From: Capsicum annuum
Taxonomy: Eukaryota > Streptophyta > Magnoliopsida > Solanales > Solanaceae
DNA length: 64,000 nucleotides
Direction of reading: 5' to 3'
Assembly: GCF_002878395.1 (NCBI RefSeq)
Contig: NC_061115.1
Location: forward strand, 53,877,352 to 53,941,351
Part shown: positions 35,271 to 46,740 of the stretch, in pieces
Layout: each line of letters opens with the position of its first letter
Position numbering within the stretch: position 1 is the first letter of the stretch
The notes under the pieces: generated by a model
Told to the model about the DNA's origin: nothing
What the model saw: only the letters and a program-made list of their open reading frames with translations
The model's database searches: none
Made by a program: the position numbers and the translations under genes

Positions 35271-36660
35271 TGTAAGACCCCGCAAAAGTTCTAGTTCAAT
35301 TCAGTCCCATATAGCTTGTAATAAGGGGTCCTAAAATTAGAAAAAATTCAGCCAAGTGCTAAGACTTAAAAGCATTTTTAACCTTCATAATTGGATGATC
35401 TTATTTTTAATCCTTATGACCTTAAAATATTGATTTTTGCATTGATTCATGATCAGGGATGTCAATAGGTCATATTGGGTGGGTTTTAGAGTTTTTAAAT
35501 ATCGTTTGAGTCACGGTTGGATGATCAAAACAGCAATCCAATACGATCTCGATGTATCGCATTGCTATCGCATTGATAGAATCAACACGGCACATCAATA
35601 ATTGCATCGACACCATCAATACGGTGCGTCGGTCATTGCGTTGTTGGACAAAAATTGTGTATTAAGTTACGGGTTTACAGGGGTAATTAAGTCATTTTTC
35701 TTCCAAATTAAAGCCCCATAACACAAAATTCAAACCCTCAATAGGCAAAATACATTCACTTATTCACAAAATCCTCTTAAGAAATAAAGCCTAGTTCATC
35801 AAGCTCAAGATCAAGTTCGAAGAAATCCCTAACAATCTTTATGAATTTCATCACTCAGGTATGTTAGGTGTTCATCCTTGGGTTTCCTTCCACTCTTGAA
35901 TTTCAAGAACCCTTTTTAAAACTTGAATTATGATTCCCATATTATGAATTGAATTATGCTCGTGTTAGTGTTGTTGTGTGGGTTTCAAGTTAAGATCTTT
36001 TATGAGTACCACGAGTTAAGTTAGCATATGTGTTGAATTATGAATCTCTCATGTCAAAACCCTTGAATTTGCAAGTTGCATATGATTTCCTATGTGTTTA
36101 TTTCTCATGTATAACAATCATGCTCCCCAAGTGTTTGATAAAATATCCATATGAGTAAATTATGCATAGTAACCTATTGTTGTGTTGTTAAAGTTGTGAC
36201 ATGAGTTTATCAATTATGTTATCTAGTCCTGGGGGTATTTATTACCTGAAATCTAGTTGTTTACTTAGTTGCAGTAGTTATAGAATAGTCCCAGTAAAAG
36301 TAAAATAGTACTCAGTCAGTTAACAGAACGCAATGAACTCAGTCCAGTTCAGTCAGTCAATACGATCAGTGTCAATTCAGTCAAGCCTAGTACAGTCTAG
36401 TGATTATTTTAGTGTCATTCAGTTGGGAGTAGGATTCAGCATCGAGCGAACCTAAGGACGGTAGCATTCCTGCCAGTTAGGGTTTGACCCTTAGTAGCAA
36501 TCCTTGAGTTACTGAACTACGTAACTAGCGTAGGGTAAGTCATCCTCCTGCCAGACTAGGGTTGACACAATCATATATATATTTCATGAGTCATCCTATC
36601 AGATTAGGGTTGACACGGCATTGTTAGTATCCCATGGCAAGGTGCTAACACCCTTCCAAC
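35271..36660 (+). repeat. G5 5' LTR, first segment
   Basis: Starts TGTAAGACCCCG like the 3' LTR at 51513 and can be followed along it to ACACCCTTCCAAC at 36660. Rich in CAGT words (about 36300-36420), as in the matching part of the 3' LTR. A 13 bp piece of the same LTR is at 38594-38606, and the remainder at 45663-46517. Confidence 0.93.
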
Positions 36661-36854
36661 TAGGGCTGGCAATTTCAGCCCATATTTGTGAAAAGAGTCC
36701 ATTTAACCCATATTTATTAAATTGGATCACTCATATTTCAAATGGGTAATATGGACTTCAACTCATTTTAAAAGTTCATACAAATATGGACAAAATGGGT
36801 AAAATATAGGTACCCATTTAAACACATAGATCACCCACCTATTCTTAAAATTTC

Positions 36855-37500
36855 AGTTTTTTTTCTTTTCTAGTTTCTTTTCTTCTTCTTTTTTTGTTTT
36901 TTCTTTCTTTTTTCCTTTAATTTATTTTTTTGCTTTTTCATTTTTTTTATTTTTTTACTCATTTCTTATAATTTCTTTTTTCTTTCTCATTTTTTTATCT
37001 ATTTTTTTTCTTCGTATTTTTTTCATTTTCCCTTTTCCCATTCTTATTTCATCATTCATATTCTCATGAGACCTACATGGGTTAGTTAATTTAAGATTCT
37101 AATTATTCCGTTTAGCCTGTACAATTTATAGCATCTCTTATCAATTAAATAATCCATAGTCTCACTCCTTTATTATTATTTTTTTCTATCTTTTATTTCT
37201 CTTTCTTTTTTTTCTTTTCTAGTTTTTTTTTCTTTTTCCTTTAATATACTATTTTTTTCTTTCTTTTTTCCTTTAATTTAATTTTCTTCTTTTTCATTTT
37301 TTTGTTTTTTCCACTTATTTTTTACTCGTCTCTTACACTTTTTTCTTTCTTTTATTTCATCAATTTTCTTCTTTTTCAATTTTATTTATTTTTTCTTCTC
37401 ATTATTTTTCTTTGTATTTTCGTTTTCCCCTTTTTCATTCTTGGTTCGTCATTTTTCTTCTTTTTTTTATATTTTTTTCCTCATATTTTTTTCATTGCAT
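36855..37500. repeat. Polypyrimidine arm with internal direct repeat
   Basis: T-rich with scattered C (TTTC, TTTTC words). A block around 36895-36970 recurs at about 37254-37340 (both contain TCTTTCTTTTTTCCTTTAAT followed by a TTTTTCATTTTTTT stretch), separated by an ordinary-composition segment (~37060-37170). Confidence 0.8.
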
Positions 37501-37899
37501 TTTATATTTTACAATATTTTTTTACTTTAAATTTATTTGTATCATACTATATATTTTAAATAATTTTATTATTTCTATTTGAATAGCTTAGTTGTCAATG
37601 TGTAAAATTTATCATTTATATTTATATACAAATAAGTGTATGAATTAATTGTATTTTCTCGAGACTAAAATATATAAATATACAATGTATCATTCAATGC
37701 AAATGTGTCATTAGTATTTTTATATCAATTTGCGACTGCTAAAAATATTTGGTTTGATGAATGTAATCCCAAGATCTTTCAGGATACTATCTTTGTATCT
37801 GTCCATTAGGTGGAGTCCACTTGAGTATACTTACACAAATTATAAATGTAGGGTGAATATAAATCAATATGCGCTTAGGGTATTTTCGTTATTATAAAA

Positions 37900-38375
37900 A
37901 AATAGAAAAAAATCAAAAAAGAAAAAAAAAGAAAGAGAAGTAAAAGTTAGAGATAGAAGAGAGAAAAAAAGTGTAAAGAAAGAATTGAAGAAAAAATACA
38001 AATAAAATCATAAATAAAAAATAATGAAAAAGAAGAAAAGGAAAAGAAAAAAATGATGGTAAATACAAATATACTGAGTGGTTATGATATTTCAATCATC
38101 ATCCATAATTTGTACTCGACTTAACCATGTTCTTCAAAAATCAAAAAAAAAATATAAAACATAAAATACAATGAAAAAAGAAAAAAATGAGAAAGAAGTA
38201 AAAACAAAACAAAATAAAAAATAGAAAAAAGGAAAAGAAAAAGAAAGAGAAAAAAAAAAGAGAGAAACAATGGGTAGAGATAGAAGAGAGAGAGAAAAGA
38301 AAATAAAAAAAAAAACTAGAGGCTACCTATAGAAGAGAGAAAGAAAAAAACTAAAAAAAAACTAAAGAAAAACAA
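37900..38375. repeat. Polypurine arm
   Basis: A-rich with scattered G (GAAAAAAAGAAAGAGAAG type), interrupted at ~38055-38130 by normal sequence. It is the complementary composition of the pyrimidine arm in the same element and could fold back on it. A GAGAGAGAAAGAAA stretch is near 38280-38345. Confidence 0.8.
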
Positions 38376-38606
38376 ACGGAAAAAAGTCAAGTTGATATGA
38401 TATAGAAGTTTTATGTTTTTTGACTTTAGGAGTTAAAGTGGGTTGAACCATTTTTACCCAATTCATATTTGACCAAATCCATATTTACCCATATCTATAT
38501 GGGCGGATTGCAATCCAAATCATTTTTGCTCGATCCATATTTAACCCGTCCAAATCCAATACAATCCACTGGCTTGCCACCCCTACTTCCAACTGGAGTC
38601 ACAGTT

Positions 38607-40249
38607 TGTAATGCCCTGAGATCCTATCCTGAGACGTCACATGGTTCTTATGACCTCAAAGGACCACAAGCTAACCCTTTTCTGATATTTGTACCTATAC
38701 ACTGCATAATATCTGAAATAAATGCAGAAACTGGCCATAAGGTTCAACACATCTATGCATACTCAAAACTGAAAACTTAATACTAATACATCTGTTTGAA
38801 AAGCCTCTAAAATCTCTGAATTGTGGAGTTGATGGTACATATCCCCAACTAACTCCGTCTACTGAAAATATAAACTAAGTCTGATGCAAAATAGTAAACT
38901 AAATTTTGTCCTCGAAAAAAAAGGACTCACTGCTACGACTACTGCTGCTGACTGGGACTGAACTGCTAAGGAAACTCTAGGTCCTGTGCCTCTGAACCTG
39001 TGGTGCCAAATAAAATACCATAGCGCAAATGCGTCAGTACAGGAATGTACTGAGTATGTAGATGGGGTAAGGCTAAATGCAAGGGCTCATACATGCATAA
39101 TATCTAAACTGACTAATCATGATAATACCGCACGAGAGCACATACATATACATGAATGCATAGACCATAGTCACAATCATCACAGCTCTAAATACTGAAA
39201 CTCGGATACCACTTTACTGTAGACTGAACTCACTACTGACACGAAGATACTGAATCACTGACTCATCTGTTACTGATAACCGAGGATCTGGATGCACTTA
39301 CATCAAGGACTGAATTCTGAGCTTTACTGCTTTCGACTGAAAGGATTAGAGATCAACCTCTCTAACAGATGATTTTAGAAACTATTATCAATGATAAGAA
39401 ATATGAATATATCTGAATCTGACAACAAGGATACTCAATAAAATCTGAGACTGTGAATCAAGCCTGTTTGGCGACATATCTCTGAATATGATATCAAATA
39501 ACTGTATATAAGACCAATCCTATCTGACGGGATGGTTCATGAATCAATAGAACTATCTGATTTCCTCATAAAGATAGATGACTGTATCTGACAGTCCTGA
39601 TTTCTGAAGATTGTTATTGAAACTGAGACTCTAACCAAAACTGTGGGAAGTAGTTACTTAACCGACATGCTCCAACCTACCACAGGTGGGGTCCAACCTG
39701 TAACCCTAGCTGGAAGGGTATCAATACCATGCCACGGGCAAAGACCTCTCATTGGTCAATCCTCTCTAGCGGATGACCCTTACCAGAAAGTCGACCTAAG
39801 GCAATATAATAGTCAAATACTCTTTCTCTGGAGGTGACAACCTTTTCCTGATGGTGACTCCTATATCTTGCATTGGCTATGCAGTTCTGGAGGTTAGGGA
39901 TTACTACTAATGACTTCGGCCTCTCTCTTTCACTGATGGGAGGAGCCGCCCTCCCTTCTCTTGCTCGGTGCTAGTTTCTACTCCCAACTGAAAGACTCTG
40001 ACTAAATTCTTAACTGAACACAACTGAACTAAATTTGATACTAATCATGTTTATCAAAAGATATGACTGCACTATGTTGAGATCACTTAGTTCCATATCT
40101 GATGGAAAATAATAGAAATTAGGGAAATTTCACACGATTCAAAGTATTTTATACTTGGGAAGACACTTCTGAAGCTTTTAGACTCAGATTCCGCTTTACT
40201 GAATACGCTCTAAGGCTTAGACTGAAAGAGGACTTTGTGGCGTATTACA
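38607..40249 (-). repeat. G6 3' LTR with internal deletion
   Basis: 1643 bp. It starts (minus strand) TGTAATACGCC at 40249 and ends GGGCATTACA at 38607. It is collinear with the 5' LTR except for one gap: after GATGGAAAA at ~40108 it jumps to AGAAATTAGGG, which in the 5' LTR lies ~1785 bp away (43736 to 45520). The missing part includes the TATA region at ~45150 of the 5' LTR. Short open frames shared by both LTRs (38986-39198 and 42614-42826) have no known domain. Confidence 0.9.
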
Positions 40250-40262
40250 TTATCTCCCCCTT
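40250..40262 (-). other. G6 polypurine tract
   Basis: Minus strand CCAAGGGGGAGATAA directly before the 3' LTR; nearly the same tract precedes the G5 3' LTR. Confidence 0.88.
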
Positions 40263-40887
40263 GGGAATATTCAACCTTAAATATCTCTTGATAGACTGAG
40301 AATATGGATCAACAAAACTAACTTAAGAAACGGAAATATCTCAAAACATTACTACGTAACTAGAACAACTGACATACAGAGTTCTCATACTGGACACGCA
40401 TATCTGACATATGAAATACTCAATTGAATCTACTCATAGCTGAATTCTCATAGCACACTTGCATATCTGATGCATGGACTCACAACTGAGCTGATCTAAT
40501 GAATGCATAGTTGAACACATGTTGACATGCTAAACTCTTTCTACTGACTGTGCATATCTAATGCATGATTCTCTAACTGAACTGACATTCAAAGGTACGA
40601 CTGATAATACAATGACAACTGATGCTAACCTTATAGGGAAGATCTGAACATACATCTGAATGAATCTAGGGACATACAACATCATAGTATTATGAGGTAT
40701 CTCCCCCTTAGGACTCTATGTCCCTCTAAACACCTTTTGCTGAAATACTGGGGCGATGTACGGAGCACCTACAGATTGGGTAATAACTGACCGATTGAGA
40801 TCTAAAGATCATGCATAACTCATGCTAGCATATAAGCTCAAAATGAAACAAAAGAATCTAACAATGCATATCATAAAGATGAAGGGC
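40263..40887 (-). other. G6 3' untranslated region
   Basis: About 625 bp between the gag stop and the polypurine tract, with repeated words such as CATATCTGATGCATG and ACTGA. No coding frame. Confidence 0.7.
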
Positions 40888-42000
40888 TCATAACATACCC
40901 GGGTCTATTTTAGGGAGTCTTTCCCAATCAAGACGAGCCTGAAGCACATGGAGTCTACCCCTATGATTCAGCACTCTATATTCTCGTATTTTATGGCCTA
41001 GCTCACCATTCCTAAAGAACACATCACTACCGGCTCTACACATGCCCTGGTGGAGCCTACCACACTATCCATAATGCGGATGGGTACGAACACCACTAGC
41101 ACTACTCTGGGCTTTGGAGCCTGGCGCTCCATCAGATCTAACACCTTCAAACATAGGTGTGGATACACTAGCTAAAGATAGAGCTGGGGATAAAAATCTC
41201 TGACCATGCTGAGAATGACTACAACTCTGGTACCCTGCCTGAGAGAAACCATGACTACTTGTCTTGGCTCTCTTGCTCAGTCTCTCTCTTCTTTATCTTA
41301 TCTGCCTCAATCTATTGTGCATGCATTATTAGCCTAGAAAGATCCATATCTCTATTGATCATAGAAGCTCTAAACTCTTTCAACACATAACTGGACACCC
41401 CAGATAAAAACTTACTCATACTCGCTCTAGGGTCAGCTATCAAGTCGGGAGCATACTTAGCTAATTGGTTAAACTTAAGAAAATACTCTTTTATGGTCAT
41501 GGAACCTTGACTTAGGTTCATGAACACTTCTACCTTAGCCTCTCTCATCTCTAGCAGGAAAAATCTATCTAGAAAGGTACTCTGAAACTCTAATCAAGTC
41601 ACAGGAGCTACATTCTCCCCTCTACTCTTCTCCAATATCACTACCCAATCATGAGCAACATACTTTAACCTATAGGATGCTAACTCGACACTTTTCTCCT
41701 TAAAAATATGCATAATTTGGGTGATCTTCTTTACCTTCTCTAAATAAAGCTGTGGGTCCTCACCTACCACTGACCCAAAGAATTTTGGCGGGTTTATTTT
41801 CATGAAATTTCTAACCCTGGATATGGTAAAATTACCATCTTGTTGAGGTGGGACTGCAGCCTGATGATTACTTTGGAACATTAGTCACAGCTTGGGCTAG
41901 CGCCTGAAAAGCTTTCCGAAACTCTACATGAGACACACTCTCATTCTCAGGATCTACTAGCTATGGGGGCTGGTCATCAAGCCTATGGACAAAGTCTCTA
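40888..42000 (-). pseudogene. G6 gag
   Basis: The only gene of G6. Open stretches 41594-41881 (RVRNFMKINPPKFFGSVVGE, ITQIMHIFKEKSVELASYRL) and 41312-41548 (SMTIKEYFLKFNQLAKYAPD) are in the normal order for this family's gag and joined across a single stop. Downstream the C-rich part reads CGRLHQGMCRAGSD then FFRNGELGHKIREY, a CCHC knuckle with three Cys lost. The frame ends at a TGA (40888-40890). The usual ATG is not found, and a frameshift lies near 41885. Gag is better preserved than its neighbours' gag genes, compatible with longer selection or a recent origin. Confidence 0.87.
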
Positions 42001-42219
42001 TGAAGAGGAATACTCTGTAATTGGAAGAAAGAAATGGATTAGACTGTGGATCATCTTGAGCTCATGCTCACTCACACGATCTGAATACTGAAAGAAGGGA
42101 AACTGCTCCTAATAACATCTTGTAGCCTCTTGTAGATAAATGTTGTACGCTACACACCCATGCATAAGACTCTACTAGATACGGCTTTTCAGACTCCCTA
42201 GGACACTCTTGAACCTTAG

Positions 42220-42235
42220 GCTCTGATACCAAGTT
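42220..42235 (-). other. G6 primer binding site
   Basis: Minus strand AACTTGGTATCAGAGC, a complete initiator-Met tRNA type site beside the 5' LTR end. Confidence 0.88.
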
Positions 42236-45200
42236 TGTGACGCCCTGAGATCTCATCCCGAGACATCACACAGTGCTTATGACCCCAAAAGACCACAAGC
42301 TAACCCTTTTTTATATCTGTACCTGTACACTGCAAAATATCTGAAATAAATGTGGAAACTGGTCATAAGGTTCAACACATCAATACATACTCAAAACTAA
42401 AAACTAAATACTAATACATCTGTCTGAAAAGCCTCTAAACTCTCTAAATTGTGGAGTTGATGGGATATGTCCACAACTAACTCCGTCTAATAAAAATATA
42501 AACTAAGTTTGATGCAAAATAGTAAACTGAGATTCATCCTCGAAAGAAGAGGACTCACTCCTACGACTACTACTGTTGACTGGGACTAAACTGCTGAGGA
42601 AACTCTAGGTCCTATGCCTCTGAACCTATGGTGCCAAATAAAACACCATAGCGCAAATACGTCAGTACAGGAATGTACTGAGTATGTAGACGGGGTAAGG
42701 CTAAATGCAAGGGCTAATGCATGCATAATATCTAAAATGAATAATCATGATAATGCCACACGAGAACACATACACATACATGAATGCATAGACCATAGTC
42801 ACAATCATCACAACTCTAAATATTAAAATTTGGATACCACTTTACTGCAGACTGAACTCACTACTGACACGGAGATACTAAATCACTGACTCATCTGATA
42901 CTGATAACCGAGGATCTAGATGCACTTACATCAAGAACTGAATTATGAGCTTTACTGCTTTTGACTGACAAGATTAGAGATCAACCTCTCTAACAGATGA
43001 TTTCAGAAACTATTATCAATGATAAGAAATATGAATATATCTGAATCTGACAATAAGTATACTCAATAGAATCTGAGACTATGAATCAAGCCTGTCTAAT
43101 GGCATATCTCTGAATATGATATCAAATAACTGTATATGAGACCAAGCCTATATAACGGGATGGTCTATGAATCAATGGAACTATCTGATTCCCTCATAAA
43201 GATAGATAACTGTATCTGAAAGTCCTGATTTCTGAAGATTGATACTAAAAGTTAGACTATAACTAAAACACTGGGAAGTAGTTACTTAACCAACATGCCC
43301 CAACCTACCACAGGTGGGGTCCAACCTGTAACCCTAGCTGGAAGGGTGTCAATACTGTGCCACGGGTATAAACTCTCTCTGGTCAATACTCTCTAGCGGA
43401 TAACCCTTACTAAGAAGTCAACCTAAGGTAATATAATAGTCAAATACTCTTCCTCTAGAGGTGATAGCCTTTTCTTGATGGTGACTCCTATATCATACGC
43501 TGGCTACACAGTTCTGGAGGTCAGGGATTGCTACTAACGACTCCGACCTTTCTCTCATACTGACGGGAAGAGCCGTCATCCCTTCTCTAGATCGGTGCTA
43601 GTTTCTACTCCCAACTGAAAGATTCTGACTGAATTCTTAACTGAACACAACTGAACTAAATCTGATACTAATCATGTTTATCAAAAGATTTGACTAAGAT
43701 ACACTGAGATCACTTAGTTTTGTATCTAATGAAAATGGTATTGAATCACGGTATCTGTCTAATGATATAGAGCTTGAATAGATTATTTGGTCACTTTTGA
43801 GATTAGAATTGAACAATTGCATACTATTGGATCTGAGCTGATTATAGGACTGGGGTTAGATTACTAGCAATATGGAGATTATTGAGATTTCTGAGCTTTC
43901 TTACATTCTGCAATTCTCTAAAGATACAGAGTTCTATAGCTCACTGAGTTCTAAGAATCATGGCTTGACTGTAATTATCGTGAAACTGACACAGGATCTA
44001 GACAGCAGCTAAATTATTGGGTATAAATACCCCTAGGATTCGATAACATAAAATAAAGCATAATCATTCCTCCATTATCACAACGATTCATTCATCATCA
44101 TTATCAAAATCATTCATTCATCATCACAGTCATACATTTATCATCATTATCATTAAAGCATCTCTTTAAGTATTTAGGAATCATATCATACATTCATCCT
44201 CACAATCACTAAGACATCACTTCAAGCATGTAGGGATCATAAATATCTATTCATCATCACAATCACTAAGGTATCGCTTCGAGCATTTAGGGATCATAAA
44301 TATATAATAGCATAGTGGAAACATGCTGCTAGATCATACTCCATTCAACAAGGTCTTTCCTCAAGTACTTCATTCCTAAATCAATCTTGATATGTATTTG
44401 GACAACATATAATTTTGGGAAAAACTTCATACTATTATGTCTCAACTTACTTGCTAACGACTTGGCATGTATTGAAAGCTTAGCATATATCAAAAAGCAC
44501 ATAATTGGGGAATTTACTACCATCACATCTCTACTGCTTCACTAAGGTCCTTTAATAATCACTAGACATGCACTGGTTCATACTTATTTGGGGATTTTCC
44601 ACTAGCATGGAATAATTCATCCACTTGGGCATTTTATCAAATACTGGGCATGCATAAACTAACTCACAATTTAGGGTTTCATCTTCAACATACTACAATG
44701 GCCCTTATGCTTTACCTAAGCTCTTTATCAAACATATGGGGGACATGCTTCGCTTATTCAACTATTTCTACAACCAAATACCATAAATACATCACATAAA
44801 TTCCATATACTAAGGTCAAAGATCATAAATCTTGTAGACAAAGATGAATCAAAACTCAACATCAAAAGAAACATTAATTTCAAGTCATACAGATCATGGA
44901 ATCTCGTAAACATAAAAATCTTGAAGTTTTAAAAAGGGTTCTTGAGCTTCTTGGATGAAAGGAACCTAAGAATCAACATCTACATACCTTTGGGAAACTC
45001 TTTTCTTGAAGGCCTTTGGAGAGATTCTTGATTTCTCTAGATCTTTCTTGATTTTTTGCTTGAAGAAGAGAAGAGATTTTAATATTTTAGGAACCCTAAT
45101 TTTTGGAGTAGAAAGAGAGAAAATGAGGCCTATTCTCGTGGAAAGGGGGTATATATAGAGGTTGGGAAAATCCCCTTTTTGTCCTTGGAATTAAACTGAA

Positions 45201-45662
45201 AATCCCAATTTTTCATGCTGGCGCGATGCGCCATAATCGCGCCAGTTCACTGGAAAAAGGATAATTGGGAAACTGCACGATGGTGCGACGCGGTGAAAAT
45301 CGGGTTGCCATCTTAGTTGGGAACTGGAACTATACCGCGACGCAGTGGAATCGCAGAGTTTTACTAGAATTTGACAATTACAATTTTGGCTGGCTCCGCG
45401 ATGCACTAAGGTGCCAAGTGGCACACTGTCTTACTAAAATGGCTCTAACTCTTCACCCGAGTGTTTGATTTGGGAGAATTTGGTATTGATGGAAAGCTTA
45501 TTCGATGCTCTACATGGAAAAAAGTAGAAATTAGGGAAATTCCACATGATTCAAAGTACTACATACTTGGGAAGACACTTCTGAAGCTTTTAGACTCGGA
45601 TTTCTACTTTACTGAATACGCTCTAAGGCTCAGATTGGAAGAGGACTTTGCGGGGTATTACA
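42236..45662 (-). repeat. G6 5' LTR (full length, 3.4 kb)
   Basis: 3427 bp, minus-strand start TGTAATACCCCGCAAAG (45662), end GGGCGTCACA (42236). A TATATATA box is at ~45150-45158. In the U3 part, near 45215-45410, short words built on GCGCGATGCG, GCGACGCGG and GCGACGCAG recur, a GC-rich patch unusual for this window. Small open frames here (44329-44526, 45191-45424, 45265-45468, 45461-45706) overlap on both strands and show no domain. Confidence 0.9.
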
Positions 45663-46517
45663 AAGGTTGGATCCCAAACCAGTCTATATTGGGGTATGTT
45701 GGTTAGATGAACACTCCCACAGTTATAGTTTTAGTCTCAGTATTCAGTAAAGAACTCAGTCAATTCTACAGAACCATGGCTATCAATTATCAGTTACTCA
45801 GCCATCAGAAATCAAGACTCAAATTCAGTATAAGCTCGAATAAATAATGTATACCAATATGTTTAGTATTGCATGTTCAGTATGTTCAGTAATTACAGTT
45901 TTGTATGTACTCTCATCCAGTTACTTCGTGATATTCATTCAGTAAGTTATCATCTCATACATATAAACCCATGTATATCATCTTTACCTCACTTAGCATA
46001 CCAGTACATTCCATGTACTGATTACATACTCTCTTTTGCACTATAATATCTCATATCATAGGTTTGGATGCTTAAGCTCCTGGCCATATTTAGCAACTCA
46101 GGCTATCAGCAGCAGATATAGTGGTGAGTCCTCATATTTTTAGGATAGAGTTTATCTATTTCAGTACTCCAACAGTTTTGCAGTTCTTTTCGGTGAATTT
46201 AGTTAGGGGTTTATCCCATTCACTCCATATTTAGACAGTTAGAGGCTTTCAAACTAGCATAGTCAGTTATTCAATTTTCAGATGTCATTGTTAATTATTC
46301 AATTTTAGACAAGCATAGTCAATTATTCAATTTTTAGATGTTATTATCAGTTATACCAGTTATTATTTCATTATTTTGAGAACCTTATGGCATTTTTAGA
46401 TTTTTTTCCACATATGTATATTCCATTATTATATTTAATGCTCACAGCAAGCACCAGTCACGGGTTAGCTTGTGGTTCTTCAAGCTACGCGTAGTTTGTA
46501 GTCTCGAGGTATTAAAA
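45663..46517 (+). repeat. G5 5' LTR, last segment
   Basis: Continues the G5 LTR after G6: CCAAACCAGTCTATAT here matches CACAAACCAGTCTATAT at ~52933 in the 3' LTR and the two stay alike to the LTR end. Followed by the primer site TTGTATCAGAGCC at 46521-46533, a one-base-damaged initiator-Met type. Confidence 0.9.
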
Positions 46518-46740
46518 AATTTGTATCAGAGCCTAAGGTTCAAAAGAGTCCTCGAGAGTCTTAAAGCCACATCAAGTAGAGTCTTGTAAATGGGTGTGTA
46601 GTGCACCACACTTATGGACAAGATGCTATAAGGCATTTTTAGGAAAAAGTTCTTTTCTTTTAGTATTCATATTGTGTGAGTGAGCATAAGAATAAGTTAA
46701 AACTCTTTGTCTGATTTAACTTTTCCTTTCGTTATAGGAC

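Larger units (their letters stand above)
36661..38585. mobile_element. hAT-like non-autonomous element with Py/Pu arms
   Basis: Ends TAGGGCTGGCAA and TTGCCACCCCTA form a 12 bp terminal inverted repeat with one mismatch. The flanks are a perfect 8 bp duplication CTTCCAAC (36653-36660 and 38586-38593), the size typical of hAT transposases. The uninterrupted G5 3' LTR (CACCCTTCCAATTGGGG near 52905) confirms the insertion site. The interior has no transposase: ~36855-37500 is nearly pure pyrimidine and ~37900-38375 nearly pure purine on the same strand, so the two can pair as arms around a ~400 bp middle. Open frames 37302-37559 and 37913-38095 are low-complexity artefacts. Confidence 0.9.
38607..45662 (-). 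mobile_element. Gag-only Ty3/gypsy-type element G6 (TR-GAG-like)
   Basis: Minus-strand element of 7056 bp with two LTRs (42236-45662 and 38607-40249), a full primer site (42220-42235), a polypurine tract (40250-40262) and a 2 kb interior that encodes gag and nothing else. Protease, RT, RNase H and integrase are absent without a trace, so it would depend on enzymes from relatives such as G5. Flanks (CAGTT left, AAGGT right) are only loosely alike, so the target duplication has decayed or been altered. Matches the published idea of terminal-repeat elements with gag only. Confidence 0.87.

Noticed and set aside
36300..36420. CAGT-rich stretch considered as a CRISPR-like or regulatory array
   Set aside because: No constant repeat-spacer structure; the same sequence is in the 3' LTR of G5 and the composition is normal for these LTRs. 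CRISPR arrays are not expected in a plant nuclear genome.
36855..38375. Very hydrophobic or Lys-rich open frames in the T-rich and A-rich stretches
   Set aside because: They are translations of simple sequence (TTTC and GAAA words) inside the hAT-like element, with no domain and no conserved start.
38986..39198. 70-codon frame that is found again at 42614-42826, suggesting a conserved small gene
   Set aside because: The two are the same place in the two LTRs of G6, so the repetition follows from LTR duplication and not from selection on a protein.
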